From assembly GCA_011032825.1 (NCBI GenBank), contig JAADJZ010000008.1, positions 930,001-994,000 on the forward strand: a stretch of 64,000 bases of DNA. The letters are read 5' to 3'. This DNA is from Massariosphaeria phaeospora. Lineage: Eukaryota; Ascomycota; Dothideomycetes; Pleosporales. A program made the position numbers and the translations under genes. A model generated the notes under the pieces. That model did no database searches. It saw only the letters and a list, made by a program, of their open reading frames with translations, and was not told the origin of the DNA. Shown here one piece after another: positions 20,151 through 31,481 of the stretch. The first letter of the stretch is position 1; every line of letters begins with the position of its first letter.

Positions 20151-23100
20151 CGCTCTCAAGAATTAACCGTTACACTTTTGCAACAAGTCCGTTTTCGAAA
20201 GTTTTTGGGATACTCGTCGGTTTTTCGCGCTGTTGTTTCGGGGGCGTCCGATGGTTGGGGGAGCATCAAGATCTGATAAGGAGGGGTAGAAAAATCTGAT
20301 AACGAAAGTGGTGGGGGTGCTGTACTAGCGTGCTCGATATGAGCGGGTTATTGGTGGGTGGGGAGGTATCCTTGTTGACGGTGATCATGGGGTGGGTGTT
20401 TTTTACCCCGCGGGTTGCGCGGGGAAAAAACACCGCTTTGCGAAGTTGGAAGAGAAGAGAAGATAGGTTGTGGAAAAGTGCTTTGATTTCGTGGATCTTG
20501 CATGAGAGCTTCTAAAATTCTAAGGGAGCAAAAGGAGAGTTGGCAGCTGAAGACCCGTCTATGCGCCCAGTGGCGGTTGACCTGCAAGTTTTTCTGCCAT
20601 GGCTTCACTTCCGCACTTCAACTGAGCATAACCTCCAGTGTGCTGTAAGCTAGTTATCAGCAAAGAGTTCGCATTGCGTCAATGGTACCCAGAGGAACTC
20701 TTTGCAAAAAAACTAGAGCAAGATAGGGTGCTTATCAAAGCTCCGAACTGATCGTTGGCTTTTGCACAACAATAGAGAGAGTGTTAGACTTTTCTAGCTT
20801 CCTAAGACGATGCAAGAAGAACCTATATTGATTAGTATGTAGTAGTCTCTGGACCCTTTAAGGACCGCCGTGCTAAAACTGCAGTGTTGTGGAAAATGAG
20901 GTTAGTGTGCCGTGGGTGAGCTACTGGCATAGTAGGTGATAGATGCACTGCTCTGAGTGTTGGGAGGTCTCTGTACAAGAGCCGGACACTTAAGAATACG
21001 TACTTAGACTTAGATGGTAGCTCGTCCCCCTATCGGAACAACCTAAAATCCCAAATGCCGAGTTAAGGACACGCTAAGCTCATTGCACGTGGGAGCTGAC
21101 TGCCAACTGGGCCGAGTACCTTCTAGGGCTCTCATGGGCTCGCTGAAGAGGATATATTGCTTGTGCATACGCGAGCTCGTTGCACAGCATATTCTGTTTT
21201 GGTCCCGCGCTCTCCATTCGCCGGATGTTTCGAAACGCGGTTCTGTGTGGCAGCGTTGCAGACGCAGATAAGACGCAAAGTAGCGGTCGCCGTACATGTC
21301 GAGACTCGATAGGCCCTTTTGTTTGCTGAGAGGTGAGTTTGCAGAGGAGCTGAACGGTGCGAGGGGTGTCTTTTGCTCGGTTGTCAAGGAGGAGAGATGG
21401 AATTCGGCACCGAGGGACGCAATACTACCTTTGGCACACTGAGCTGCTGTATGCGGATGCTGAGCGCCTAGCCACAGCGGTTTGGGCGCCAGGCGCTTCC
21501 AGCAGAACGTGTTCGTTATGCGCGAAGGTGGGATGCATGCGTGCCATCACTGCCCTACATACATACATCCCTCGCCATGACGCACCACCGCCTCGCCGCG
21601 CCTACGGGACATGGACTACTGCCAGGCACGCAGCAAACCCCTAAGCGGGCGGGCCCCACGCAGCGTAAGCGCTCACAGCGAAAAGTCCGAGGGGCGAGGG
21701 CTGCAGGTAGGTTCAATTAAAGTTGCCCGCCACCAACACGCTCTGATGGCGGCAAAGCAGAGGTGCCTGTTGATCTCAGGGCCGAGGGGAACGTGGGGAT
21801 CGTGGTGCTGTAGGGCTGGCGGTTGCGCAATGCACGTCTGCGGTCTGGACTGGGGCCGGTCGCGAATGGGGCCGCGGGGCGCCTACTGGGGGTTTGCGGG
21901 TTTGCGTGGTCGGTGTGATATGATTTACGGACGGGGTTTGACTGTGTGGCTGTTTGAACACCGGTAAAATGCGATTTGGCGTGCTGGTGTTGATCGGTGT
22001 GGTTGAAGCGTGGGCCCGGAGGCGTGCAAGAGCGGAAGCGACACCCAGCTGGATTGTACTCCGTAGTGAGACTTCTGGCTGAGCAGGCGTATACAGACGA
22101 GGACGGCCGATGCATATGGCGTATCTGTAGGCTTTGGGTCGCTCTAGATACGCCCTTTGCCCAGACGGACTGCTGTCGAACGGTGAGCTTGGGGGTCAGA
22201 TCACGGTGTGGTCGGAGAAGATGGATAATGGTGATTCAAGCGGCGTAGTTCACCTTGTGGCTCCCTCTCTGCTCGTGAATTGATTGTCCTCCGCCGGGGA
22301 TGGACGAGAGTTGCAGTTGTTGGAAGGTTGCGACCAGCCCGCCAGCGAGCCGTGGGCCGTGAGTGGAGCCGTCGAAAGCTTGACATTGGTCTAGTCCCAG
22401 TCGGGATGGCCAGCGCTTCCAGGTGTCATGTGAGCCAGTCATCGCATCCTCAACACCAAAAGGCCCAAAAGGCCCCAAAGCCCGTCTTTGATCCCATGCA
22501 GCTTCTGCACGCTGCGGCATCCCGTACGACCCGGCCTCGGCTCCTCATTCGCTGGCTGGCGACAGTCATGCGAACGAACAACGCCGCTGGATGCCCCCCC
22601 TTGGAGACGTGATTCGACCGTCCCGCGACGAGGTGGCCTTCCGCTGTTCCAACTTCCCAGCAACACTTCTCTGCTCAGCTAGCACCGCAAAGGAAGATAT
22701 CGCACTGCCGCAGGTTCCGCGCCGTCGTCTCCAGCGGTCTGACATAGGATGGAGACAGCATCTTGGTGAAAAAGCTGGAACATTTATGCCCACGCTGGGC
22801 GACACCCGCCTGCCTCCGGATCGACGAGCAGGATAACGGGCTCGGCACGCGGCACGTCGAATCCATCCGCTGCAATCGACGCCTCCCGCCAGGCGAAGGT
22901 CTGGCTCAATATCATGCCCTAGCGCCCGCCCCGTCCTCATTGGCGGCGCCGGGGTTGCCACTCACAGCTGCAGTCCTGCATGCGACGGGCAAGCGGTGAT
23001 GCCCAGGGAGCCGTGGATATATGAATTCGTCGCCAAAGCGAGCAAGGAGGGTGATAGCTCGCCACGGCACCCTCCGCTTTGGTCAGCCCTCCTCTGGAGC

Positions 23101-23695
23101 CCCCTGGTCCGAAATCGCTATCACGTCTTGGCCCAATAGCGTGGGCGTGGTGTGCTGTGTGCGCGGTTGAATCCTCGTTGCGGTTGGCGGAAGGACTGGG
23201 TCCCTGCCGTGTCTGTATGTCACCTCGTCCGCTTGCGCAAGGAACTTAAGGAACACAATACGGCTCGTCGATCCCGCACACTGTCTGGTCTGTGAGCGCG
23301 AGCACGGTCTTGCCTCTCTACATCTTCTCTCGTTGCACCTCCTTGCGTTCGTTGAGCTTCGTTATTTCTACCAGGCATTGCGACAGGAAGAGCTGGGCCT
23401 CCACCATCCCAAGTAACACGGAAATCGAGCGATTAGCGAGGGTTCCGCAACTCATCTTGGCCGAATAGAGTTGCCGTTGCGTCTTTCACACCGCATTATC
23501 ACAGCCAGCGACACTTCGTACCCGTATCCCATGTACAGAGCATCTCCCGTTGTTATTAGTCCATCGCTGCCCATCTTTCCCCATCCACCGGCTTAGGCCA
23601 TCCTCAGCATCGGGTCGTGCTTCTGCTGGCAGAAGTTGTTCTATTGAATTCGCACCCCGCAACCGGTCACCGACGTTAAGCTCTGGATATTCGAC
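20151..23695. other. 3.5 kb divergent region without a convincing gene
   Basis: It lies between the P450 (minus) and the ferric reductase (plus). Many short open frames occur on both strands in the GC-rich part (about 21.3-23.1 kb), but none has a family motif, splice-linked extension or sensible composition. The last about 400 bases look like a 5' leader and contain a short upstream open frame (ATG at 23531). A long non-coding RNA or an unrecognised small gene cannot be excluded. Confidence 0.45.
20271..20302. promoter_or_regulatory. Two ATCTGATAA sites upstream of the P450
   Basis: ATCTGATAA occurs at 20271-20279 and again at 20294-20302, 14 bases apart, 121-152 bases upstream of the P450 start. 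The extended GATA motif ATCWGATAA is the known binding site of the fungal iron regulators SreA/Urbs1/Sre. Functional use here is inference. Confidence 0.5.
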
Positions 23696-26264
23696 ATGCC
23701 AGTGGTTCCGCAGGAATTGGTGCAACGGGCGGGCGTCGCATTGGAGCACTTGGGCCCAGCAGTGTCGTTTGCCGAGCGCGAGGCCGTCGAAATCGTCTCA
23801 ACGCTTGTCCGGCGAATACACATTCCATCCAACGACACAAGTCCGCCAGGACTCGTCGAAGCCAACACACGGGATCCGTGGGACGAGAGCGGCAAATACG
23901 GGCTAGCATACATCTACTTCTGTGTACCGCTTCTAGTCGTCGCAGGCCTGTTGCGCTACTATCACCTGTTCACAGACAAGATCCGGACGGCGCTGCACCA
24001 AGAAGAGGTACAGAAATCCTCGACAACCTCCTCTCCCGCCACAGACTACGAATTGTCGGTCCTGAATACTGACAAGTCCACAAATAAGTTCTTTCCCCGT
24101 GATGGCCCAATACCTAGCCTGCCCAAAACGCAGTCGAGTGTATCTTCCGTTGGATTCATCAACAAGTGTGTGGCCCTGTTCAGATTCGTATTCTATCGAC
24201 CTGTCCGACAGTTCAATATCCGGAAAGGCTGGCGACCGCTTGTTTTCCCCTCCTTTAGCGTCTCTATCATCGTACTGGCGGCCTTCGCTCTGGGTTTCCT
24301 GTACTGCTTCGTACCACAGCCCTTGTTTTGGGAAAGCATCGCATTTGGATCGCCTCCTATTGCGATTCGGTCTGGTATGATGGCCGTGGCCTTGCTACCA
24401 TGGATCGTCGCCCTAAGTATGAAAGCCAACCTGATCACCCTGGTGACTGGTATCGGGCACGAACGATTGAACGTGTTGCATCGTTGGGCTGCATATCTGT
24501 GCCTTGCTCTGAGCATCATTCACACAGTACCCTTCTACATTACACCGGTGTGGGAAAAGGGGGCTCGTCATGTCTTTGAGTCTCTATTTTCGAAAGAGGG
24601 ATTCTACGCCTATGGCACAGGTACGTATCTTGATTCATCCTCATGAATGGAGCTAAGTTGAATTAGGAATTGCCGCTCTCGTTCCGCTCGGATTCCTCTG
24701 TGTGCACTCTCTCGAACCAATTCGCCACCGGATGTACGAACTCTTTGTCGCCCTCCATGTACCTGTCGCCATCGTCTTCCTTGGCATGATGTTCTGGCAC
24801 TGTCACAACTATCTCACCTCCTGGCATTACCTGATCTCGACTGCTGGCATTTGGCTACTTTCCTACTTCATGCGGCTATTCTACCTGAACTGGACGAACC
24901 CATTCCGCATGGCGTGGCTCATTGGCGACGAAGCAGCCGTAACCATCATGCCCGAGAATGCCATCAAAATTACTATCCCAACTCAAATGAAGTGGAGACC
25001 AGGCCAATACGTCTATCTCAGGATGCCTGGAATCTCAGTCTTCGAGAACCACCCTTTTACTGTTGCATCGCTATGCAGCGACGACTTCCCATCCGAGTAC
25101 GGCGAAGGCTATCGGGACATGGTCCTCGTATTCCGGCCCTTTGGCGGCTTTACAAACAAGGTGCTCAACAGCGCTCTCGAACACGGGCCCTGGCACACGT
25201 ACCGGGCCTTCGTCGACGGCCCGTATGGCGGCATGCAGCGACGCATCGAAGCCTTTGATGACGTTGTGCTCATTGCCGGTGGAAGCGGCATCACCGCTAT
25301 AATATCACAACTCCTCTCACTCATCAAGAAAATGCGGGACGGCAAAGCTGTGACCCGCAAAGTCCATGTCATCTGGGCACTTAAGCGCCCAGAAACTATG
25401 GAGTGGTTCAGAGAGGAGCTCCGTATCTGCCGCGAATACGCACCGCCTGATAGTGTAGAATGCCAGTTCTACATCACGACAGCAAAGCGCAACCAGGGCG
25501 GTCAAATAGTCAGCGCAAAGACACCCACTCGTCCCGTATCATTGTACTTCCACGACAAAGTCAACGACGCCTTTCAAAACATCGCCGACCACCGCGTCTC
25601 CGGCATCTCCTCAAAGCGGCACTCGGCCCTCATCCGCGACGAAGCGCAAGGTGACCCAGAAAAAGAGCAAGAACTACGTGCCGAAAACGAAGATGCAATC
25701 ACCGCACTTCCCCAAGCCCATCTCGTCCCCGTCAACCGCGGCCACCTCGCCCCGCCAGGCCTAACACAATCCCCCAACTCCTCAAACCCCGACCTCCTCT
25801 GCCCTGCTCCCCGCTCCATCGCCACCCGCCGTCAAGACCGCAACCTCAGCCTCGACATTTCGCAAGCAATCCACGCCGGCACCGGCGCCATCAACCCCGA
25901 CATCGCGCACAACGCGCTCTCACCCACCGTCGCCGACGCCCCAGCCGACCAACCCGTCGGCGGCTTCGACTTCGGCTTCCCGTCCACACCCACCGAGTTC
26001 CAGAAAAACCTCATGCGGTTCGCATTCCTGCCCGCGGCCGTCAAGAAGAAGGACGGCTGGAGCACCGAATACGGGCGTCCGGACATCCCGTACACGCTGC
26101 GCGAGCTGAGCAAGGGCTTTGGGCGGCGGACCTGCGTGTTCGTGTGCGGGCCGCCGGGGATGCGCGTTGCGGTGTCGCAGACGGTGGCTGAGCTGCAGCG
26201 GTCCGTGTGGAGCGACAGCGGCCGCGACGAGATCTTCCTGCATGCGGAGAATTACGCGATATAG
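23696..26264 (+). CDS. Ferric reductase (FRE/NOX family metalloreductase)
   Basis: Exons 23696-24620 and 24667-26264 (46-base intron, GTACGT, GCTAAG, TTAG) give 840 aa. TM1 is near 68-88. The ferric-reductase-like transmembrane core follows, with heme-ligand histidines in LHRWAAYLCLALSIIHTVPF and in the segment ending FWHCHNYLTSWHYL. Then come the FAD-binding HPFTVAS, the NADPH-binding GPYGG and AGGSGITAI, and the C-terminal VFVCGPPGMRVAVS. The enzyme reduces extracellular Fe(III) or Cu(II) at the plasma membrane. Unusual is a Pro/Asn-rich insertion of roughly 150 residues inside the NADPH domain (about 25500-26000), between the conserved strands. No multicopper oxidase or permease gene is adjacent. 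Confidence 0.92.
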
Positions 26265-27229
26265 AGCGCTGCGGCCCCGGTTATCTTCCTTCTCCCTTTC
26301 ATTTTCTTTTTCGTCTTGATAAGATTTTGTGCATAGCGCGGAGGTGGTGGGGATTGTCAGAGAGTCTCCCTGTTGTTGTATATACCCCTCATCTCTTTCC
26401 TTCATTCCTATCTCCTTGTAATATTCGTCACGGCTGTGAATAGTACACTGGTTCTCCTAATTGTTTATGTTGTATGATGGATGGTTCGTGGAGGGGCAGC
26501 AGGTGGAGGATACCCCATGATGGCCGGATGCTTCTTCAATCTCGAAGAGTTGAGAAGTAGACGTTCTCGACATTATCAAAAAATATGTCCATATGTGGCT
26601 TGTTCTGCTTGTTCGTAAAACTCGTGAAAGGCCTCAGGTTATGATGATAGTTCAGGCGTGAACCTGAACATTATAACCGCGACTACGATCCTCTAGCAGT
26701 AGTGTGAACTCCGAGGTTGAGAGAATGGGCAACCAACGTTCAATCTGCAGGACACATCGAGTCAACTGTACTCTTGTTAGGTATCTGTAGATCTGTCTCC
26801 CTTTTGCTCTGTTTCTAGAACTATAGGAAATCCCTAGTGAGTAACTCTACCCCTCGTCGTGCTTTGCTAAGGGTCTTCTTTTAGCCACCACGCTGATTCT
26901 GCCCCTGCAATGCGGGGACACGCGAATTAATTTTGATGTCGCAGAACAATCTACCGGGAATACACTCTCCAATGCAATCATCCACCGCCGCGTACCATAT
27001 TGCGATTGACCTGGAGAGTACTCTCCCACGCCACTAGTCATGGCAAATAGATTGAGATCTGGCTACCAATTGCCGGGACCCGCAGTACAAGTCCTGTAAG
27101 TGCTCGGTTTAAAAGTTGCGATGGGTGCTATTTTCTGGAATTTCTACTTTTGCTCGGATCGAAGAAGGTAGTGCGGGTTTGTTACTGTTCCAACATTCAC
27201 GTTCCGCAGCACACTCCAGCTAAGACATC
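26265..27229. other. Intergenic region
   Basis: Nearly 1 kb, moderately AT-rich, holding the 3' end of the ferric reductase and the promoter of the PQQ-propeller gene. No specific signal recognised. Confidence 0.4.
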
Positions 27230-28977
27230 ATGGAAATCTGGACTCGGATACAGTCGCTGCTTCTCCTCGCCTCGGCTTTTCTCTTCTGCGCAACGCTTGC
27301 TGCACCCTCGGATTCGCCGCGCGATGCCGATGCGGGACAATCTGGATACGTCGGAGGCGACCACAACGTAGACCCTGCCACCGCATCGCAGTTCCAACAT
27401 CTCTGGAATGCGTCGTTCCTGCCCGATGAGAAAGTCCGTATACTCTCTGTTTTTGGCCTCTCTAGTCACTAAATGAGATGCTTCTAGCACTGGGCGAGGC
27501 CTCTGGTGCACACTCTCAAGTCCAGCGGACGCCAGATCGTTTTCACTGCCTCGACGGAAAACTACGTGCGGACTTTTGACGCAGTGACGGGGGAGAAGAT
27601 CAATGAGCGGCAGATACTCCCGCCGTGGCCGATGGGTGCTGCGTATTGCACTGCTCAGGTTAGCCAGAATCTGGGGATTATGGGCACGCCGATAATAGAT
27701 GTTGAGAATGAGGTGGTTTACCTCTATGTTAAATCCTACAACGAGTGAGTCATGCTAACCACCATGATGGATACCGCTGCTAAAAGACTCGATCTAGAGA
27801 TATTCGCATCCCCGGAGGCGCCTCGCCCCCGCTGAACGCACAGTACTACTTCTACGTCATCTACATCGAAACACTTTGGGACCTCTACTACTTTCCGCTC
27901 CTCATAGACGACATCCCCGCCGACAACGACCCGCGCAAGATCTTCATGGGCGGTCTGGTCCTGCAGCGTCCTGCCCTCACGCAGATCGGCAGCGTCGTGT
28001 ACGCCGGGTTCGGCGGCTTGTGCGACGCGTTCAACTATACGGGCGCCATCGTCACAGTCGACATGAGCACCAAGTATATCAACGTGTGGGTCACACAGGG
28101 CGGGCCGGCGTCGCCGTGGACGGCCGACTGGAGCGCGTGGCATGGTGGCGGCGCGGCCGGCATCTGGCAGGCTGGGCTGGGGCTCTCGTCGGATGGGAAG
28201 GACGTCTACTTCAACATCGACAACGGCGCCGGATCGACAGAGGTCAATGGCTCGACGACTCCCGTGTCTGGGAAGACGCACATCGACGGCCTGTCCGAGA
28301 CGGCCGTGCGCGTGACGTTCAACCAGAGCACGGGAGTGCAGCTTTTGGACTGGTTCCGGCCGTACGACTGGCAGACGGACGCAGGCCAGGATATCGGCAG
28401 CGGCGGTGTCGGCATCTTGGACCCGACGGTGTTTACCACCGACGCGGTGAAGCGGCTGGCCGTCATCACGAGCTCGAATCCCAGGATGTACGTCCAGGAC
28501 CTGGACAACCTGGGCGGCTACCGCCAGGGCGCGAACGGTACCGACGGCGTGCTGCAGACGATTCCGCTCGCGGGCGAAGTCTTCGGCGGCATTGGGTCGT
28601 ACCCGCACGAGGGCGGATACATCTACGTCAACCCGGGCAACACGGGCCTGCAAGCGTACAAGTTCACGCCTTCGGCTAACGCTTCGGCGCTGTTTAGCTT
28701 TGCGGGGAAGGCGAGTAACTCGAATGCGCTGTGGGGCGGCGCGGGCGTGCCTACGGTGACGAGCAGGAATGGCGAGGCTGGGAGTGGGGTTGTGTGGATT
28801 ACGGATCCGAATAGGGGATTGTTGGCGTACAGGGCGGTGCCGCAGAACGGGTCGCTGGTGGAGATCAAGCTGCCGAAGGTGGAGGGGGCGGGCAAGTTTT
28901 CGAGACCGGTGTTTGGGGACGGGCGGGTTTATGTGATTGATGGGCAAGGGCGGTTAGTTGCGTTGGGGGTCAAGTAG
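27230..28977 (+). CDS. Secreted PQQ-type beta-propeller protein
   Basis: Exons 27230-27433, 27488-27744 and 27798-28977 give 546 aa. Introns are 54 and 53 bases; the second has GTGAGT and a GCTAA branch, the first a weaker GTCCGT donor. A signal peptide is clear (LLLLASAFLFCATLAAP). Propeller-blade motifs include VFTASTENYVRTFDAVTGEK, QNLGIMGTPIIDVENEVVYL (as in PQQ enzyme repeats) and repeated G-x-W/GG strand ends. It resembles fungal quinoprotein alcohol dehydrogenase-like or BamB-like secreted proteins. A catalytic role is not supported, since I cannot find a full set of PQQ ligands. The antisense strand of exon 3 shows a 403-codon frame that is only a GC artefact. Confidence 0.82.
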
Positions 28978-29126
28978 ATAAGTATGTAGAGGATTCGGGT
29001 AGTCCAGATATGTATGTACCCATAAACAGTAGGAAGTAGAGTTCGGACTAGTGCACCCTTTCGACAACGCCGGCATTACGCGTTCTACGTAGCTGCTGGG
29101 GCCCTCAAAATAACTACAGTAAGCGC

Positions 29127-30425
29127 CTAATCGTCCCTCTTCTTCCCCTTTCCATTGCCCGAAGGAGAGCCGAGCGTGCGCCCTTCATGTCCCTCTGGAC
29201 GAGATGTACCGCTCTTGCCATCTGGTTTTGGTTCTGCTCCGTCGACAGCCTTCACAGCACTGCTAGTTTCTGCATCATGATCTGCCTTGGCCACTTCCAA
29301 CTTGTTGCTATCGTCCCACTTGGCATACAGGTCCTTCGGCAGAAACTTCTTCTCGGCAGCCTTCGCAACCACCAATCTGTCTCCCGTAGCATCACATTTG
29401 AGGACAGCATTCCCCCCAAATTCCTTCGCCATGTCCACAATCCTGCTGATCAGAGCACCCAGTTTCCGTAGATTCTTCTGGTTGCGCTCTTCCCACCGCT
29501 TGATCTCAGCCGATACGTCTTCAACCTCTGGGTCATGAAAGGTGCCCCTCCGATGGTAAGCTCGCACAAGCTTAGGAGTTTGGGATATCCACAGTTGGGG
29601 TGCGACCTCGTGAATCGTGAGAGGCTTATGAACGACACGTGTTTTGATTTCGAGGGTTGTTTCAAGCGGCACTACCTTGCCCTCCTCTTGGATTGTCAAC
29701 TTGGATCCAGCAGGGGTGGTATTCGGAGGGTTGTCGGTTGGGGATAGAGACAGGGATCCCAGCATACTGGCGAGACTGCCCTCTTGGCTACCGGAAGAAG
29801 GTAAAGGTAGATACCCGTCTGTTTCATGCCGGATGACGAAGTTCAGATTGTTGAAGCGGTAGGAGATGATTCTGTGATGTCCAGTGCTGCGATTGATCAT
29901 ACCGGTAGTGTATGCTTTCTCGAATTCGTGACCATAGCCTCTGAATTGATCTGGAGTGATAAACTCGGAGGTCGCAGTCTCCTCGCGACAGAAGATGGCA
30001 GTGTTGTTCGTGACCTCGATTTTGATGGTAAACGATTCAAGGCCGAATCTAGTTAGACCGGGGTCGACAAATGAGAGCAGTTTGCGTATGTTGTTTCGAT
30101 CGGTCACCACATCGATTGAGCGGATGTCGAATGAAGGATTGGCGGTGTACAACGCACGAAACAACGGTTCAAGTGGACTGTCTGGATGGCGAGCGGCATT
30201 TTGGCCAATATAGATGAAGCCAGAGTCCGGTTTCAGCTGTCGAGGACCTTTAGGAGCGGACCAAAGAGGTGGGCTGCCCGGAACAGCAATGGTGGGAGTG
30301 GGTGCCTCAATCCAGTTGTAGGAGGATAGTTGCTTGACGTCAGTGATGGACGCTCCAGGATGAGTACTGAGGTCTTGGAGGTTTTGGCGAGAGATTTCGG
30401 CTACGGTACGGGTAGTAGAAGCCAT
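29127..30425 (-). CDS. Conserved fungal protein often labelled geranylgeranyl pyrophosphate synthetase
   Basis: Single exon; the second ATG (30425, MASTTRTVAEISRQN) gives 432 aa, and an ATG 15 bases upstream is possible. Motifs ASITDVKQLSSYNWIEAPT, PTIAVPGSPPLWS, YHRRGTFHDPEVEDV and RLVVAKA place it in a widespread ascomycete family that databases often call geranylgeranyl pyrophosphate synthetase. None of the DDxxD-type motifs of prenyl synthases is present, so that name is unsupported. The SYRFNNLNFVIRHETDGYL core recalls decapping/RAI1-like folds only loosely. The C-terminal 60 residues are Lys/Asp/Gly-rich and disordered. Function unknown. Confidence 0.8.
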   Translation of the reverse strand: MASTTRTVAEISRQNLQDLSTHPGASITDVKQLSSYNWIEAPTPTIAVPGSPPLWSAPKGPRQLKPDSGFIYIGQNAARHPDSPLEPLFRALYTANPSFDIRSIDVVTDRNNIRKLLSFVDPGLTRFGLESFTIKIEVTNNTAIFCREETATSEFITPDQFRGYGHEFEKAYTTGMINRSTGHHRIISYRFNNLNFVIRHETDGYLPLPSSGSQEGSLASMLGSLSLSPTDNPPNTTPAGSKLTIQEEGKVVPLETTLEIKTRVVHKPLTIHEVAPQLWISQTPKLVRAYHRRGTFHDPEVEDVSAEIKRWEERNQKNLRKLGALISRIVDMAKEFGGNAVLKCDATGDRLVVAKAAEKKFLPKDLYAKWDDSNKLEVAKADHDAETSSAVKAVDGAEPKPDGKSGTSRPEGHEGRTLGSPSGNGKGKKRDD

Positions 30426-30767
30426 TGTTCGAGGTGGCATCCCGTAGAGAGTTGCGGGATAATGGGTAGCTTAAAATATACACCGTCGCGCAGTTTGCTC
30501 TATAGCGGGGTACATGTGTTTGCCTATATCAGTTGGTGTAACGTAGCGAAACGCGGTGATGTCATATGGGCTACGGTGCTACAAGGTGAGGTTCCAGTGC
30601 GTCGCGCGTCTGTACTACCTTTACCCCTACCAAGTTACACGATCTGCCAAGTCGGCGTTCTTATTCGCGTCGAATAACCGTAGATGATCATGCAGTTCGC
30701 ATGTGAAATGAAGGTTCGATCCTATATGCGGCTCCATCCGGGTCGTAGCGGACATGTTCCACCCCCT
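30426..30767. other. Intergenic region
   Basis: 342 bases between the start of the preceding minus-strand gene and the end of the methyltransferase. Contains the upstream gene's promoter; no other feature seen. Confidence 0.4.
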
Positions 30768-31481
30768 TCATCTTACGACTGCCACCAGGAACCCATCGTA
30801 GTTCTTCTCGCCCACCGTCTGCATCACGACGCCATCGATCCTGTCGTCCTTGCCCACATTCTCTATGACCCGCCTTGCGCCCTCAACCCGCGGGTCGTCT
30901 TGCGCCGTCACAAGCTGCCCCTTCCTCACGACGTTGTCCACGATGATACAAGCTCCCGGCTCGCTCATGCCAATCGCCGCATCCACGTAGTTCCAATTGT
31001 TCTCCTTATCTGCATCGATGAATGTCAGTTGCAGCTTGCCTCTCTTCCCCTCCTTGATCTCCTCGGCCAGCGTCGGCAGCACCTCCACGCCCGGTCCAAG
31101 CCGAATCTCTACACGATCCGCCAAGCCCGCATTCTCGAGATTCGCCTTCGCGACCGCCGCGTGGTGTTTGTCGACTTCGACGCTCACAATCTGGACGTCT
31201 GGGCTGGAGCTCGCCAGCCAGATTGTAGAGTAGCCGCCCAGCGTGCCGACCTCGAGTATGTTCTTTGCTTTCGCGAGCTGGGCCTGCAGCTTGAGGAACT
31301 TGCCCTGCGAGGGCGAGACGGCAATGTCGGGCAGGCCTTGGGCTTCGGAGTGCCTGAGGGCGGCGGTGAGGGCCGAGGGCGAGGGGCTGGACGGTGCGGG
31401 GTGCAGGTGCGAGAAGGTGTACTCGTCGACGGCGGTCCAGCGCGGGTCGCGTTCGTAGGATTGGCCCTGGCCAGAGGTCAT
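30768..31481 (-). CDS. Class I O-methyltransferase (CCoAOMT-like, family 3)
   Basis: Single exon, 237 aa, the usual length. The SAM-binding motif I is ILEVGTLGGYSTIWLA (residues 75-90), with the acidic VEVDKH at 101-106. The metal/substrate aspartates are in FIDADKENNWNYV (154-166) and VDNVV (181-185). This is the layout of cation-dependent catechol O-methyltransferases, which methylate vicinal hydroxyls of phenolic or polyketide substrates. It lies just downstream of the carotenoid-oxygenase-like gene and on the same strand, so a common pathway is possible, but the 790-base gap argues against co-transcription. A TATTTAAA-like box lies about 80 bases upstream of the start. Confidence 0.9.
   Translation of the reverse strand: MTSGQGQSYERDPRWTAVDEYTFSHLHPAPSSPSPSALTAALRHSEAQGLPDIAVSPSQGKFLKLQAQLAKAKNILEVGTLGGYSTIWLASSSPDVQIVSVEVDKHHAAVAKANLENAGLADRVEIRLGPGVEVLPTLAEEIKEGKRGKLQLTFIDADKENNWNYVDAAIGMSEPGACIIVDNVVRKGQLVTAQDDPRVEGARRVIENVGKDDRIDGVVMQTVGEKNYDGFLVAVVR

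Noticed and set aside
22566..22961. Short frames on both strands in the GC-rich gap upstream of the ferric reductase
   Set aside because: Arg/Pro/Gly-rich composition on both strands is typical of chance frames in GC-rich DNA.
23641..23913. Minus-strand frames at the start of the ferric reductase gene
   Set aside because: No motif; antisense to the N-terminal coding part.
27736..28947. 403-codon open frame on the minus strand inside the PQQ-propeller gene
   Set aside because: It is Arg/Pro/His-rich, has no domain motif, and lies entirely antisense to a spliced gene with signal peptide and propeller repeats.
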